NCBI GenBank assembly: GCA_016187945.1
Contig: JACPIT010000011.1
Span: 62,001 to 126,000, forward strand
Direction of reading: 5' to 3'
Length of the DNA stretch: 64,000 nt
Source of the DNA: Opitutia bacterium
Lineage (GTDB): Bacteria > Verrucomicrobiota > Verrucomicrobiia > Opitutales > Opitutaceae
Shown here: positions 54,104 to 61,554 of the stretch, one piece after another
Position numbering within the stretch: the stretch's first letter is position 1
Layout: the number at the start of each line of letters is the position of its first letter
The notes under the pieces: model-generated
Database searches by the model: none
What the model saw: the letters and a program-made list of their open reading frames with translations, nothing else
Told to the model about the DNA's origin: nothing
Made by a program: the position numbers and the translations under genes

Positions 54104-54736
54104 TCACTCCTTCTCGCGGCGGCTGGCGACGCGATCGGTGAGGAGATCGAGCTGCGGATCGCGCAGCAGGTCGTAGTTTTTCAGCACACGGATGAGTTGG
54201 AGCGTGTCGCTTTTGCCGTAGTTGCGGTTCAGCTCCACCTTGTCGATCAGGTCGAGCAGCATCGCGCGGAACGAGATCACGGCATCGACCCCCTTCTCCT
54301 TCAACATCGTGACCGCTTGCGAGCGATACGGCTCGGCGGTCGGCAGGCCGGGCAACACGAGAATTTTCAACAGGCCCGTGCCGTCCGGATCTTCGACCTC
54401 GGTCGGGAAGAGGCGCGACGCCTCCTTCAGCACGCTCTGCTCGAGAAAGCGGAAAATTTCCGGCTGGTTGCGCAGCGTGCTCGGCGTGAAGCGACCCGCG
54501 ACGTGCCAGCCTTTGATCGAGATCACCGCGCGATGGACGAACGGCAGCTCGTTCGCGAAGAGGAAGAAATCGGGCCGGCGCGAGCCGCGCTGCCAAGTCG
54601 GGTTGAACACCACGAAGTCGATCACCTCGTCCGCCGCGCCCTTGCGGGCGGTCAGGGCGTATTTGCGCGCCTGGCGCACGAAGAAGCCGGCTTGCTCGAA
54701 GTATTCGCGAACGATGCCCTCGTCGATGGCAGACAT
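54104..54736 (-). CDS. Conserved hypothetical protein (possible nuclease-like fold)
   Basis: A 210-residue soluble protein without signal peptide. It begins MSAIDEGIVREYFEQAGFFV. A central block VIDFVVFNPTWQ, then RRPDFFLFANELPFVHRAVI and SIKGWHVAGRF, resembles an arrangement D...PD-x-(8-15)-K as in some PD-(D/E)XK folds; this is a weak structural guess. I believe similar proteins occur in Verrucomicrobia and Planctomycetes without a known function. It lies between aroB and lpxA on the same strand (57 bp before lpxA, 136 bp after aroB), so it travels with housekeeping genes rather than with phage or defence genes. Confidence 0.6.
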   Translation of the reverse strand: MSAIDEGIVREYFEQAGFFVRQARKYALTARKGAADEVIDFVVFNPTWQRGSRRPDFFLFANELPFVHRAVISIKGWHVAGRFTPSTLRNQPEIFRFLEQSVLKEASRLFPTEVEDPDGTGLLKILVLPGLPTAEPYRSQAVTMLKEKGVDAVISFRAMLLDLIDKVELNRNYGKSDTLQLIRVLKNYDLLRDPQLDLLTDRVASRREKE

Positions 54737-54872
54737 GGAGGATTTTCGATTTTGGATGGCTGAGGCCCGTTGGGCTGAACTCGATTTGCGAACTCCCCGG
54801 AAAGGGAGACCGCGAAAATCGAACTCGGGAAAGACGTTCCTAAATCAAAAATCGAGAATCGAGAATCGAAAA
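54737..54872. repeat. AT-richer inverted repeat between aroB and the unknown gene
   Basis: ggattttcgattttggatgg at one end and tcgagaatcgagaatcgaaa plus att at the other pair through attttcgattt. The second arm is a short direct repeat of gaatcga. The base composition is much lower in G+C than the flanking genes. Confidence 0.5.
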
Positions 54873-55961
54873 TTAGCAGGCTCCCACCGCGCACCAGACC
54901 CTCTCGACCGGCTCGACCGGCACGTCGCCGCGCGTGACCGCACGGCCGAGCGCCTCGAGGACCACGAAACGCAGCTTGCCGTCGCGGTTCTTCTTGTCGC
55001 GAGCCATCGCGGCGAAGAGCGCCGACAGCGGCAGCGGCTCGCGCAGACGCACCGGCAAATCGTGCGCCGCCACGACGCGTTCGACACGCGCGACCGCCGC
55101 GTCGTCGATGAGCCCGAGCTCGCGCGAGAGTCGCGCGGCCGCCGCGAGGCCGACCGCCACCGCCTCGCCGTGCAAATACGCGCCGTAGCCCGCGACGTTC
55201 TCGATCGCATGGCCGAACGTGTGTCCGAGGTTCAACAGCGCGCGCCCGCCCTCGGGCGCCGTCTCGCGCGGATCGGCTTGCACGACCTGCGCCTTGATTG
55301 CGCAACAGCGCCGCACGATCGCAAGCAGCTCCGGATGCGCGAGCGTGAGCGGCTTCGCCTCGAGCTGCGCGAAGAGCGCCTCGTCCGCGAGCAGACCGTA
55401 TTTCACCACCTCCGCCGCGCCGGCCGCGAACTCGCGCGCCGGCAGCGTGCGCAGAAAATCGGCGAACGCATAGACCGCTTGCGGGTGATGAAACGCGCCC
55501 GCGAGATTCTTGCCGGCTTGGAGATTCAGCCCCGTCTTGCCGCCCACGGAGCTGTCGACCATGGCGAGCAGCGTTGTCGGCACCTGCACGTAATCGATGC
55601 CGCGCAGATAACTCGCCGCCGCGAAACCGGCCAGATCGCCCACGACACCGCCGCCGATCGCCCACAGCACGCCGCGCCGGTCGACGCGATTGCGCGCGAG
55701 AAATTCCCAGACTTCGACGAGCTGCGCGGCCGTCTTCGTCCCCTCGCCCACCGGCAACACCAGCGTCGGCACGTCGGCGACCGATCCGCCCGCCCCCACC
55801 CCCAAGACTTTTGCAACGGAGGCGTCGGTCACGACCGCCGCCGCGCGCCCCGCCCAAGCCACCTCCGCCATCGCCGCGGCCAAGGCCTGTTGCACGGCTC
55901 CGGTGCGAAGATGGATCGGATAACGGTGCTCAGAGAGCTGGACTTCAAGGGTTTCAGGCAC
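54873..55961 (-). CDS. aroB: 3-dehydroquinate synthase
   Basis: A 362-residue protein from a GTG at 55961. The NAD-binding loop GVLWAIGGGVVGDLAGFAAA, VPTTLLAMVDSSVGGKTGLN, FAAGAAEVVKYGLLAD, NLGHTFGHAIENVAGYGAYL and HGEAVAVGLAAAARLSREL are the AroB signatures, including zinc ligands Glu and His. It converts DAHP to 3-dehydroquinate in the shikimate pathway. An in-frame TTG at 55997 would add 12 residues; the GTG gives the family's usual start (PETLEVQLSEHRYPIH). It heads the minus-strand housekeeping run and is divergent from a TonB receptor gene. Confidence 0.94.
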   Translation of the reverse strand: MPETLEVQLSEHRYPIHLRTGAVQQALAAAMAEVAWAGRAAAVVTDASVAKVLGVGAGGSVADVPTLVLPVGEGTKTAAQLVEVWEFLARNRVDRRGVLWAIGGGVVGDLAGFAAASYLRGIDYVQVPTTLLAMVDSSVGGKTGLNLQAGKNLAGAFHHPQAVYAFADFLRTLPAREFAAGAAEVVKYGLLADEALFAQLEAKPLTLAHPELLAIVRRCCAIKAQVVQADPRETAPEGGRALLNLGHTFGHAIENVAGYGAYLHGEAVAVGLAAAARLSRELGLIDDAAVARVERVVAAHDLPVRLREPLPLSALFAAMARDKKNRDGKLRFVVLEALGRAVTRGDVPVEPVERVWCAVGAC

Positions 55962-56042
55962 GGTCTCCGTTAGAGCACAGTTACTTGCGACGGTCAAACC
56001 GCGTTTCGGTCATGCGCATTTAATGCGCTCCCTGCCTCGTTT

Positions 56043-56057
56043 TGAGACAAAATCTCA
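56043..56057. promoter_or_regulatory. Candidate operator palindrome upstream of a TonB receptor
   Basis: TGAGA-caaaa-TCTCA is a perfect 5-5-5 inverted repeat about 75 bp before the receptor start, in a locally AT-rich stretch. A second short one, GTGA-gattggg-TCAC, follows at 56071-56085. Position and symmetry fit a metal-responsive repressor site, but the sequence matches neither the classical Fur box nor the DtxR box closely. Confidence 0.35.
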
Positions 56058-56133
56058 GTTTTTATTTGACGTGAGATTGGGTCACAAGTGCAGTGCGATC
56101 CGTTCTCAAGTGAATCAACGCCCGACTTTCTCC

Positions 56134-58290
56134 ATGCACCTTCACGCCAACCGCCATTCCCGCCGCTTCGCCGCCGTCGCCGCGCTCGCCGGCCTCGCCG
56201 CCACGAGCGCCCTCCGCGCCGACGACGCCGGCGACACGCCGAGCTACCTGCCGCCGTCCAACGAAGTTCATCTCCTCGCCCAGTTCGAGGTGAACGGCCA
56301 GAAGGAGAAAAACGTCTACACCGTCCAGCGCAGCGCCACCGCGACCAAGACCGACACCGCCCTCGTCGACGTCCCGCAGTCCATCTCCGTCATCACGCGC
56401 GAGCTGATCGACGACCAGGCGATGCAGAACATCGGCGACGTCACCCGCTACGTGCCCGGCGTCGGCATCGCACAGGGCGAAGGCAACCGCGACACGCCCG
56501 TCCTCCGCGGCAACAGCACGACCGCCGACTTCTTCATCGATGGCGTGCGCGACGACGTCCAATACTTCCGCGACCTCTACAACGTCGACCGCGTCGAAGT
56601 CCTGAAAGGCCCCAACGCGATGATCTTCGGCCGCGGCGGCTCCGGCGGTCTCATCAACCGCGTCACGAAGCAGGCCAACGGCCGCGCCCACCGCGAAGCC
56701 ACGCTCCAAATCGGCTCGTGGGAACAATACCGCGGCACGCTCGACTTCGGCGACAAACTCACCGACGCGTTCTCCTACCGCGTCACCGGCCTCTACGAAG
56801 ACAGCAACAGTTACCGCGACGGGGTCACGCTCAAGCGCTACGGCACCAGCCCGACGTTCCGCTACGACCTCTCGCGCGCCACGACGCTGCGCTTCGGTTA
56901 CGAATACTTCCACGACGAGCGCGTCGCCGACCGCGGCATCTCGTCCTACCAAGGCCGCCCGCTCGCGGTCGATCCGTCGACGTTCTTCGGCGACCCTGCG
57001 CAGAGCCACGTCGACGCGACCGTCCACACCGCGTTCGCGGCGATCGATCACCGCATCAACGCCGCCCTCACGCTGCGCAACCACACGCGCTTTTCCACCT
57101 ACGACAAGTTCTACCAAAACGTCTTCCCCGGCGCCGTGAACGCCACCGGCACCACCGTCGCGATCCAAGGCTATAACAACGCCACGCAACGCGATAATCT
57201 CTTCAACCAAACCGACCTCGTCTGGGATCTCGACGCCGGCAGCTTGAAGCACCAGATCCTCACCGGCCTCGAACTCGGCCGCCAGGTCACCGACAATTTC
57301 CGCAACACCGCCTACTTCGACTCCGTCGCCCCCGGCACGACCTCGATCCAAGTCCCGCTCTCGAACCCGCGCACGACGATCCCGGCCGTCTTCCGTCAGA
57401 GCGCCACCGACGCCAACAACCACGGCGTCGCCCGCACCGCCGGCCTCTACGCGCAAGACCAGATCGAATTCACGCCGCACGTCCTCGGCATCGTCGGCCT
57501 CCGCTACGACCGTTTCGCCGTCGATTTCCGCAACAACCGCACCGCCGTCGAACTCGACTCGACCGACGAGATGCTCTCGCCGCGCGCCGGCCTCGTCATC
57601 AAGCCCGCCGCGAACCTCTCGCTCTACACGAGCTACAGCATGTCGTTCGTCCCCCGCGCCGGCGAACAGCTCTCCTCCCTCAGCCTCACCAACCGCAACC
57701 TCGATCCCGAGGAATTCAAAAACTACGAAGTCGGCCTGAAGTGGGACATCCGCCCCGAACTCTCCTTCACCGCCGCCGCCTACCGCCTCGACCGCACCAA
57801 CGTCGCCGTCACCGACCCGACCGACTCCACCAAATCGATCCTCATCGATGGCCAGCGCGCCAAGGGCATCGAGCTCGGCATCACCGGCCGCGTCGCCCGC
57901 AACTGGAGCATCTCCGGCGGCTACGCCTACCAAGACGGTGAAATCCTCTCGACCCAGTCCGCCACCGTCAAAGCCGGCGCGCGCCTCGCCCAGCTCCCGC
58001 GCCACACGATCTCGCTCTGGAATCGCTACGATCTCAACCGCGATTGGGGCTTCGGCCTCGGCGCGATCTACCGCGGCGAGATTTTCGCCTCCACCGACAA
58101 CACCGTGCGCATCCCGAGCTTCGTGCGCTTCGACGCCGCCGCGTTCTACCGCATCAACGACCGCATCCGCGCGCAGCTCAACGTCGAGAACGTCCTCGAC
58201 CGCGACTACATCTCCACCGCGAACAGCAACACGAACATCACGCCCGGCTCCCCGCGCGCCTTCCGCGTGAGCGTCACCACGACGTTCTGA
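56134..58290 (+). CDS. TonB-dependent siderophore-type receptor
   Basis: A 718-residue protein with signal peptide (RRFAAVAALAGLAATSALRA). HLLAQFEVNGQKEKNVYTVQ is followed by plug motifs VDVPQSISVITRELIDDQAM, DVTRYVPGVGIAQGEGNRDT, FFIDGVRDDVQYFRDLYNVD and RVEVLKGPNAMIFGRGGSGG. The barrel ends TPGSPRAFRVSVTTTF. The plug (VPQSISVITRE, RGSGGLIN-like) is that of ferric-siderophore receptors such as FhuA/FpvA relatives. The next gene is a truncated PepSY membrane protein, a common companion in iron uptake loci. Earlier in-frame codons (from 56023) include no signal peptide, so 56134 is chosen. Confidence 0.93.
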   Translation: MHLHANRHSRRFAAVAALAGLAATSALRADDAGDTPSYLPPSNEVHLLAQFEVNGQKEKNVYTVQRSATATKTDTALVDVPQSISVITRELIDDQAMQNIGDVTRYVPGVGIAQGEGNRDTPVLRGNSTTADFFIDGVRDDVQYFRDLYNVDRVEVLKGPNAMIFGRGGSGGLINRVTKQANGRAHREATLQIGSWEQYRGTLDFGDKLTDAFSYRVTGLYEDSNSYRDGVTLKRYGTSPTFRYDLSRATTLRFGYEYFHDERVADRGISSYQGRPLAVDPSTFFGDPAQSHVDATVHTAFAAIDHRINAALTLRNHTRFSTYDKFYQNVFPGAVNATGTTVAIQGYNNATQRDNLFNQTDLVWDLDAGSLKHQILTGLELGRQVTDNFRNTAYFDSVAPGTTSIQVPLSNPRTTIPAVFRQSATDANNHGVARTAGLYAQDQIEFTPHVLGIVGLRYDRFAVDFRNNRTAVELDSTDEMLSPRAGLVIKPAANLSLYTSYSMSFVPRAGEQLSSLSLTNRNLDPEEFKNYEVGLKWDIRPELSFTAAAYRLDRTNVAVTDPTDSTKSILIDGQRAKGIELGITGRVARNWSISGGYAYQDGEILSTQSATVKAGARLAQLPRHTISLWNRYDLNRDWGFGLGAIYRGEIFASTDNTVRIPSFVRFDAAAFYRINDRIRAQLNVENVLDRDYISTANSNTNITPGSPRAFRVSVTTTF

Positions 58291-58342
58291 TCGTTCCGAT
58301 CCGAGACGATCAACGCCCCGACGGTCAGCCCGTCCAATCGGA

Positions 58343-58498
58343 TGAACCACAAAGACACAGAGCCACAAAGGCCAAGTCGGGCGCGAACTCCGTTCCGCGT
58401 CGCGGCGGCGCAGGGCTTCGCCGCCGTCCCTCTCCAGTCACCCCTCAATTCAACCGCCCCGTGGTCCGACTTCGTGTCTTTGTGCCTCGGTGGTTCAA
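58343..58498. repeat. ACAGAG/ACAAAG-type inverted repeat
   Basis: gaaccacaaagacacagagc (from 58343) and cgtgtctttgtgcctcggtg followed by gttc (to 58497) are inverted imperfect copies around about 90 bp. They lie between the TonB receptor and the PepSY remnant. Confidence 0.6.
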
Positions 58499-58520
58499 AT
58501 TCATCGAGGCCCGCTCGCTG

Positions 58521-58664
58521 ATGTGCGTCCTTCGCCGCACGCTCTTCTGGCTCCATCTCGCCGCCGGCCTGATCGCCGGCGTCGTGATCGGCATCATGTG
58601 CGTCACCGGCGCCGCGCTCGCGTGGCGCCGTTTCTTTCCGTGTCCCCGCGCAAACGCGTCCTGA
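58521..58664 (+). pseudogene. Truncated PepSY-associated membrane protein (5' remnant)
   Basis: MCVLRRTLFWLHLAAGLIAG followed by VVIGIMCVTGAALAW is the first membrane helix of a PepSY-TM protein, as also seen at 63766. After 35 residues the similarity stops, and the frame ends after 47 residues (RRFFPCPRANAS), whereas the family is about 380-500 residues long. A deletion joining the 5' end to foreign sequence is the simplest reading. Its place right after a siderophore receptor is where an intact PepSY gene would be expected. Confidence 0.7.
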
Positions 58665-58675
58665 TTTCCGCTTCC

Positions 58676-58792
58676 ATGCCGCCCGAACTCATGAACTCAC
58701 CGCAACGCGCCGATCTCCGCTTCGTCCTCGGCCTGCTCGTCGCCGTCGCGCTGCTCGCGGCGTTCGTCGTGAGCCTCCATCTCGCGCGCTGA
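58676..58792 (+). CDS. Very small membrane protein (hypothetical)
   Basis: A 38-residue frame, MPPELMNSPQRADLRF followed by one membrane helix VLGLLVAVALLAAFVVSLHL. It starts 11 bp after the PepSY remnant stops. An alternative start at 58691 gives 33 residues. It may be the surviving end of a deleted gene or a real small membrane protein; there is no recognised family. Confidence 0.35.
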   Translation: MPPELMNSPQRADLRFVLGLLVAVALLAAFVVSLHLAR

Positions 58793-58915
58793 ATTTCTCT
58801 TCCTGATTTCTTCTCCGCCGCCGTCGCGTTCCCTGGCGCCCCTCCTGGTTCGGATTGAATGGGTTTCCGAGGCAGGCGCCGGGCCGGCGGCGGAGAGAGC
58901 CTTTCACCTCTCGTC

Positions 58916-61075
58916 ATGCTCAACCGCACTCCACGCACCCTCACCGCTCTCGCCTCCGCGCTCCTGCTCGCGGCCAGCCTCCGCGCGCAGACCGCGCCCG
59001 CCGAACCGGCGACCGACGAAGTCGTCAAACTCGGCGAGTTCAAAGTCACCACCGCCACGCGCACGGAAAAAGCGCTCGAGAAAATCCCCGGCGCGATCGA
59101 GGTCATCACGCGCCGCGATCTCGACACGCAGCTCCTGATCGCCGACGACCCGTCGCAAGCGCTCGCGACCTTCGTCCCGGGCTTCGCGCCGAGCCGCCAG
59201 AAGCTCACGCAAACCGGCGAGTCCCTCCGCGGCCGCCCGGTGCTCTATCTCTTCGACGGCATCCCGCAGTCGAATCCGCTGCGCGCCGGCATGCGCGAAG
59301 GCTACTTCGCCGACCCGCTCGTCATCGACCGCATCGAAGTCGTCAACGGCGCCAGCGCCACCCACGGCGCCGGCGCGACGGGCGGCATCATCAACTACAT
59401 CACCAAGACCCCGCGCGCGAACGGCACGCACCAGGCGTTCACGACGCAGCTCGGCACGCAATTCCGCGACGACGATTTCGGCTGGAAGGCCGGCTACTCG
59501 TTCCAGCACAAACGCGACGCGTTCGACGTGCTGGCGTTCGCCGGCGTGCAGCGCCGCGGCATGGCCTACGACGGCAACGGCCGCCGCATCGGCGTCGATC
59601 CCGTGCAGGGCGACACGATGGACAGCTTCGGCTACGACCTCTTCGTGAAGGCCGGCTACGAACTGCCCAACTCGCAGCGCGTGCAGCTCTCCGCCAACCG
59701 CTATGACCTCAAAGGCGACGGCGACTACAAACTCGTCTCCGGCAACCGCGCCACCGGCCTCTCCACGAGTTCCACGCGCGGCACGTCGCCCGGCGAGCCC
59801 GCGCGCAATCTCGTTAAAAGCCTCAGCCTCGACTACACGCACCGCGCGCTCCTCGGCGGCGTGTTGTCCGCGCAGGTTTTCAAACAGGACTTCAGCTCGC
59901 TCTACGGCGCGACCAACGCCACGACGTTTCAGGACGCGACCCTCGCGCCCGTCGGCACGCTCTACGACCAGTCGGAAATCGTCGCCGACAAAAAGGGCGC
60001 GAAGCTCACCTACTCGCGCCCGGACACGTTCGTCCAAAATCTCGAACTCACCGGCGGCCTCGACTGGCTGAGCGACAACACCCGCCAGCGCCTCGCCGCG
60101 ACGAACCGCACGTGGGTGCCGCCGCTCGACTACACCAGCGTCGCGCCGTTCGCGCAGGCCGAATACGAGTGGGGCCGCCTCACCGTCCGCGGCGGCGCGC
60201 GCCTCGAGAACGCCAAGCTGAACGTCGACACCTACCAGACCCTCGCGTTCTACGGCCGCCGCAACGTCCAGGGCGGCGAGCTGAGCTTCGAGGAGCCGGT
60301 CGTGAACCTCGGCGGCGTCGTCCGCCTCGGCGCGGGCTTCTCGGCGTTCCTCGCCTACACCGAGGGCTTCGGCCTGCCCGACGTCGGCCTGATCCTGCGC
60401 GCCGTGAACAAGGCCGACCAAAGCGTCGAGCGCCTGCTCGAACTCGTGCCCGTGCTCACGAAGAACAACGAAGCCGGCCTCACCTGGCGCAACGGCCGTG
60501 GCAGCGCGACGCTCACGGTCTACGAATCCGAGTCCGACCTCTCGAGCGTCGTTCGCATCGACAGCGCCGGCATCGGCCACGTCGACCGCGTGCCGACGCG
60601 CGTGCGCGGTGCCGAATTGAGCGCCGAGTTCCGCCCGATCCCCGCGCTCACGCTCAACGCCGCCGCCGCGCTCCTCGATGGCAAGACCGCCACCGCGGCC
60701 GGCCAGCCGATCGATCTCGATCTCGGCGCGCGCAACATCGGCCCCGACAAGCTCAACCTCGGCGCCACCTGGCGCGCGCGGCCAGACCTCAGCATCCGCC
60801 TGCAAAGCTCCACGCTCTTCGATCGCGACATCAACATCGGCCGCAACACGTCGTCCACGCGCTTCGAGGAACACTTCAAAGGCTACACGCTGTTCGATCT
60901 CGCGATCACGTGGCGCACGCGCGCCGGCACGCTCGGACTCGGCGTCGAGAACCTCCTCGATCGGCAATACTACGGCTACTACGCGCAAGCCGACGTGAAC
61001 GCCGCGTTGAGCAACGACAGCTACTTCGCCGGCCGCGGCCGCACGTTCACCACGCGCTGGTCCTACGAATTCTGA
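58916..61075 (+). CDS. TonB-dependent receptor (iron or cofactor type)
   Basis: A 719-residue protein with a signal peptide (RTLTALASALLLAASLRAQ). It has the box EVVKLGEFKVTTATRTEKAL, plug motifs EKIPGAIEVITRRDLDTQLL, SLRGRPVLYLFDGIPQSNPL and DRIEVVNGASATHGAGATGG, then IINYITKTPRANG. The barrel ends GRTFTTRWSYEF with a terminal Phe. The plug resembles colicin I/haem-type receptors (TATRTEK, RGRPVLYLFDG). It is the second of three receptors in this cluster. The start at 58916 is set by the signal peptide; the first 19 upstream codons have none. Confidence 0.92.
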   Translation: MLNRTPRTLTALASALLLAASLRAQTAPAEPATDEVVKLGEFKVTTATRTEKALEKIPGAIEVITRRDLDTQLLIADDPSQALATFVPGFAPSRQKLTQTGESLRGRPVLYLFDGIPQSNPLRAGMREGYFADPLVIDRIEVVNGASATHGAGATGGIINYITKTPRANGTHQAFTTQLGTQFRDDDFGWKAGYSFQHKRDAFDVLAFAGVQRRGMAYDGNGRRIGVDPVQGDTMDSFGYDLFVKAGYELPNSQRVQLSANRYDLKGDGDYKLVSGNRATGLSTSSTRGTSPGEPARNLVKSLSLDYTHRALLGGVLSAQVFKQDFSSLYGATNATTFQDATLAPVGTLYDQSEIVADKKGAKLTYSRPDTFVQNLELTGGLDWLSDNTRQRLAATNRTWVPPLDYTSVAPFAQAEYEWGRLTVRGGARLENAKLNVDTYQTLAFYGRRNVQGGELSFEEPVVNLGGVVRLGAGFSAFLAYTEGFGLPDVGLILRAVNKADQSVERLLELVPVLTKNNEAGLTWRNGRGSATLTVYESESDLSSVVRIDSAGIGHVDRVPTRVRGAELSAEFRPIPALTLNAAAALLDGKTATAAGQPIDLDLGARNIGPDKLNLGATWRARPDLSIRLQSSTLFDRDINIGRNTSSTRFEEHFKGYTLFDLAITWRTRAGTLGLGVENLLDRQYYGYYAQADVNAALSNDSYFAGRGRTFTTRWSYEF

Positions 61076-61554
61076 TCCGCACTCCGCTTTCCGCGAGCGC
61101 CGTCTCCTCCGGCGGCGCTCGCGTTTCTCCTCCGTGATTTTCGCTTCGCTCCCATTCCACTCCGCTGCCCGCACGCTGGCGTCCTTCACTGGACGGCGTG
61201 CGCGGCCGCCTCGCTCCGACTGCGCCGCCGTTTGCGCGCAGGGCGGTGAGCGCGCCGGCGCTTCGACCCTTTCCGAGCCACGACGTGTGCAGATCCCTGC
61301 ACGCCATGTCCTCTCTCCACCGCTCAGGCGCCTCGTCTGATCGCTTCGTCTCGTCCCTGCATTTGAACGCCCGCGCGCTTCGCGCGGCTGGCGCCGCTCC
61401 GGCGCAGCCGCGGACCGCGCGCGCCCGCTGCCTTGGGGTGTGCTGACCCTTGCCCGTCCGTGCCGGAGCGCCGCTGTGCACATGTCGTGGCTCGGAAAAT
61501 CCACGACCACGCCGGCGCCCGGTGCGGACGGGTCCACTTTGCCATTTTTTCGCC
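61076..61554. repeat. Long inverted repeat in spacer between two TonB receptors
   Basis: Arms tttccgagccacgacgtgtg (61270-61291) and tgcacatgtcgtggctcgga (to about 61498) are near-perfect inverted copies about 180 bp apart. The enclosed stretch has its own short stems (ctggcgccgctccggcgcag; gcgcgcttcgcgc). The arm nearest the downstream gene ends about 55 bp before its start. No gene with coding character is seen here. Confidence 0.6.
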
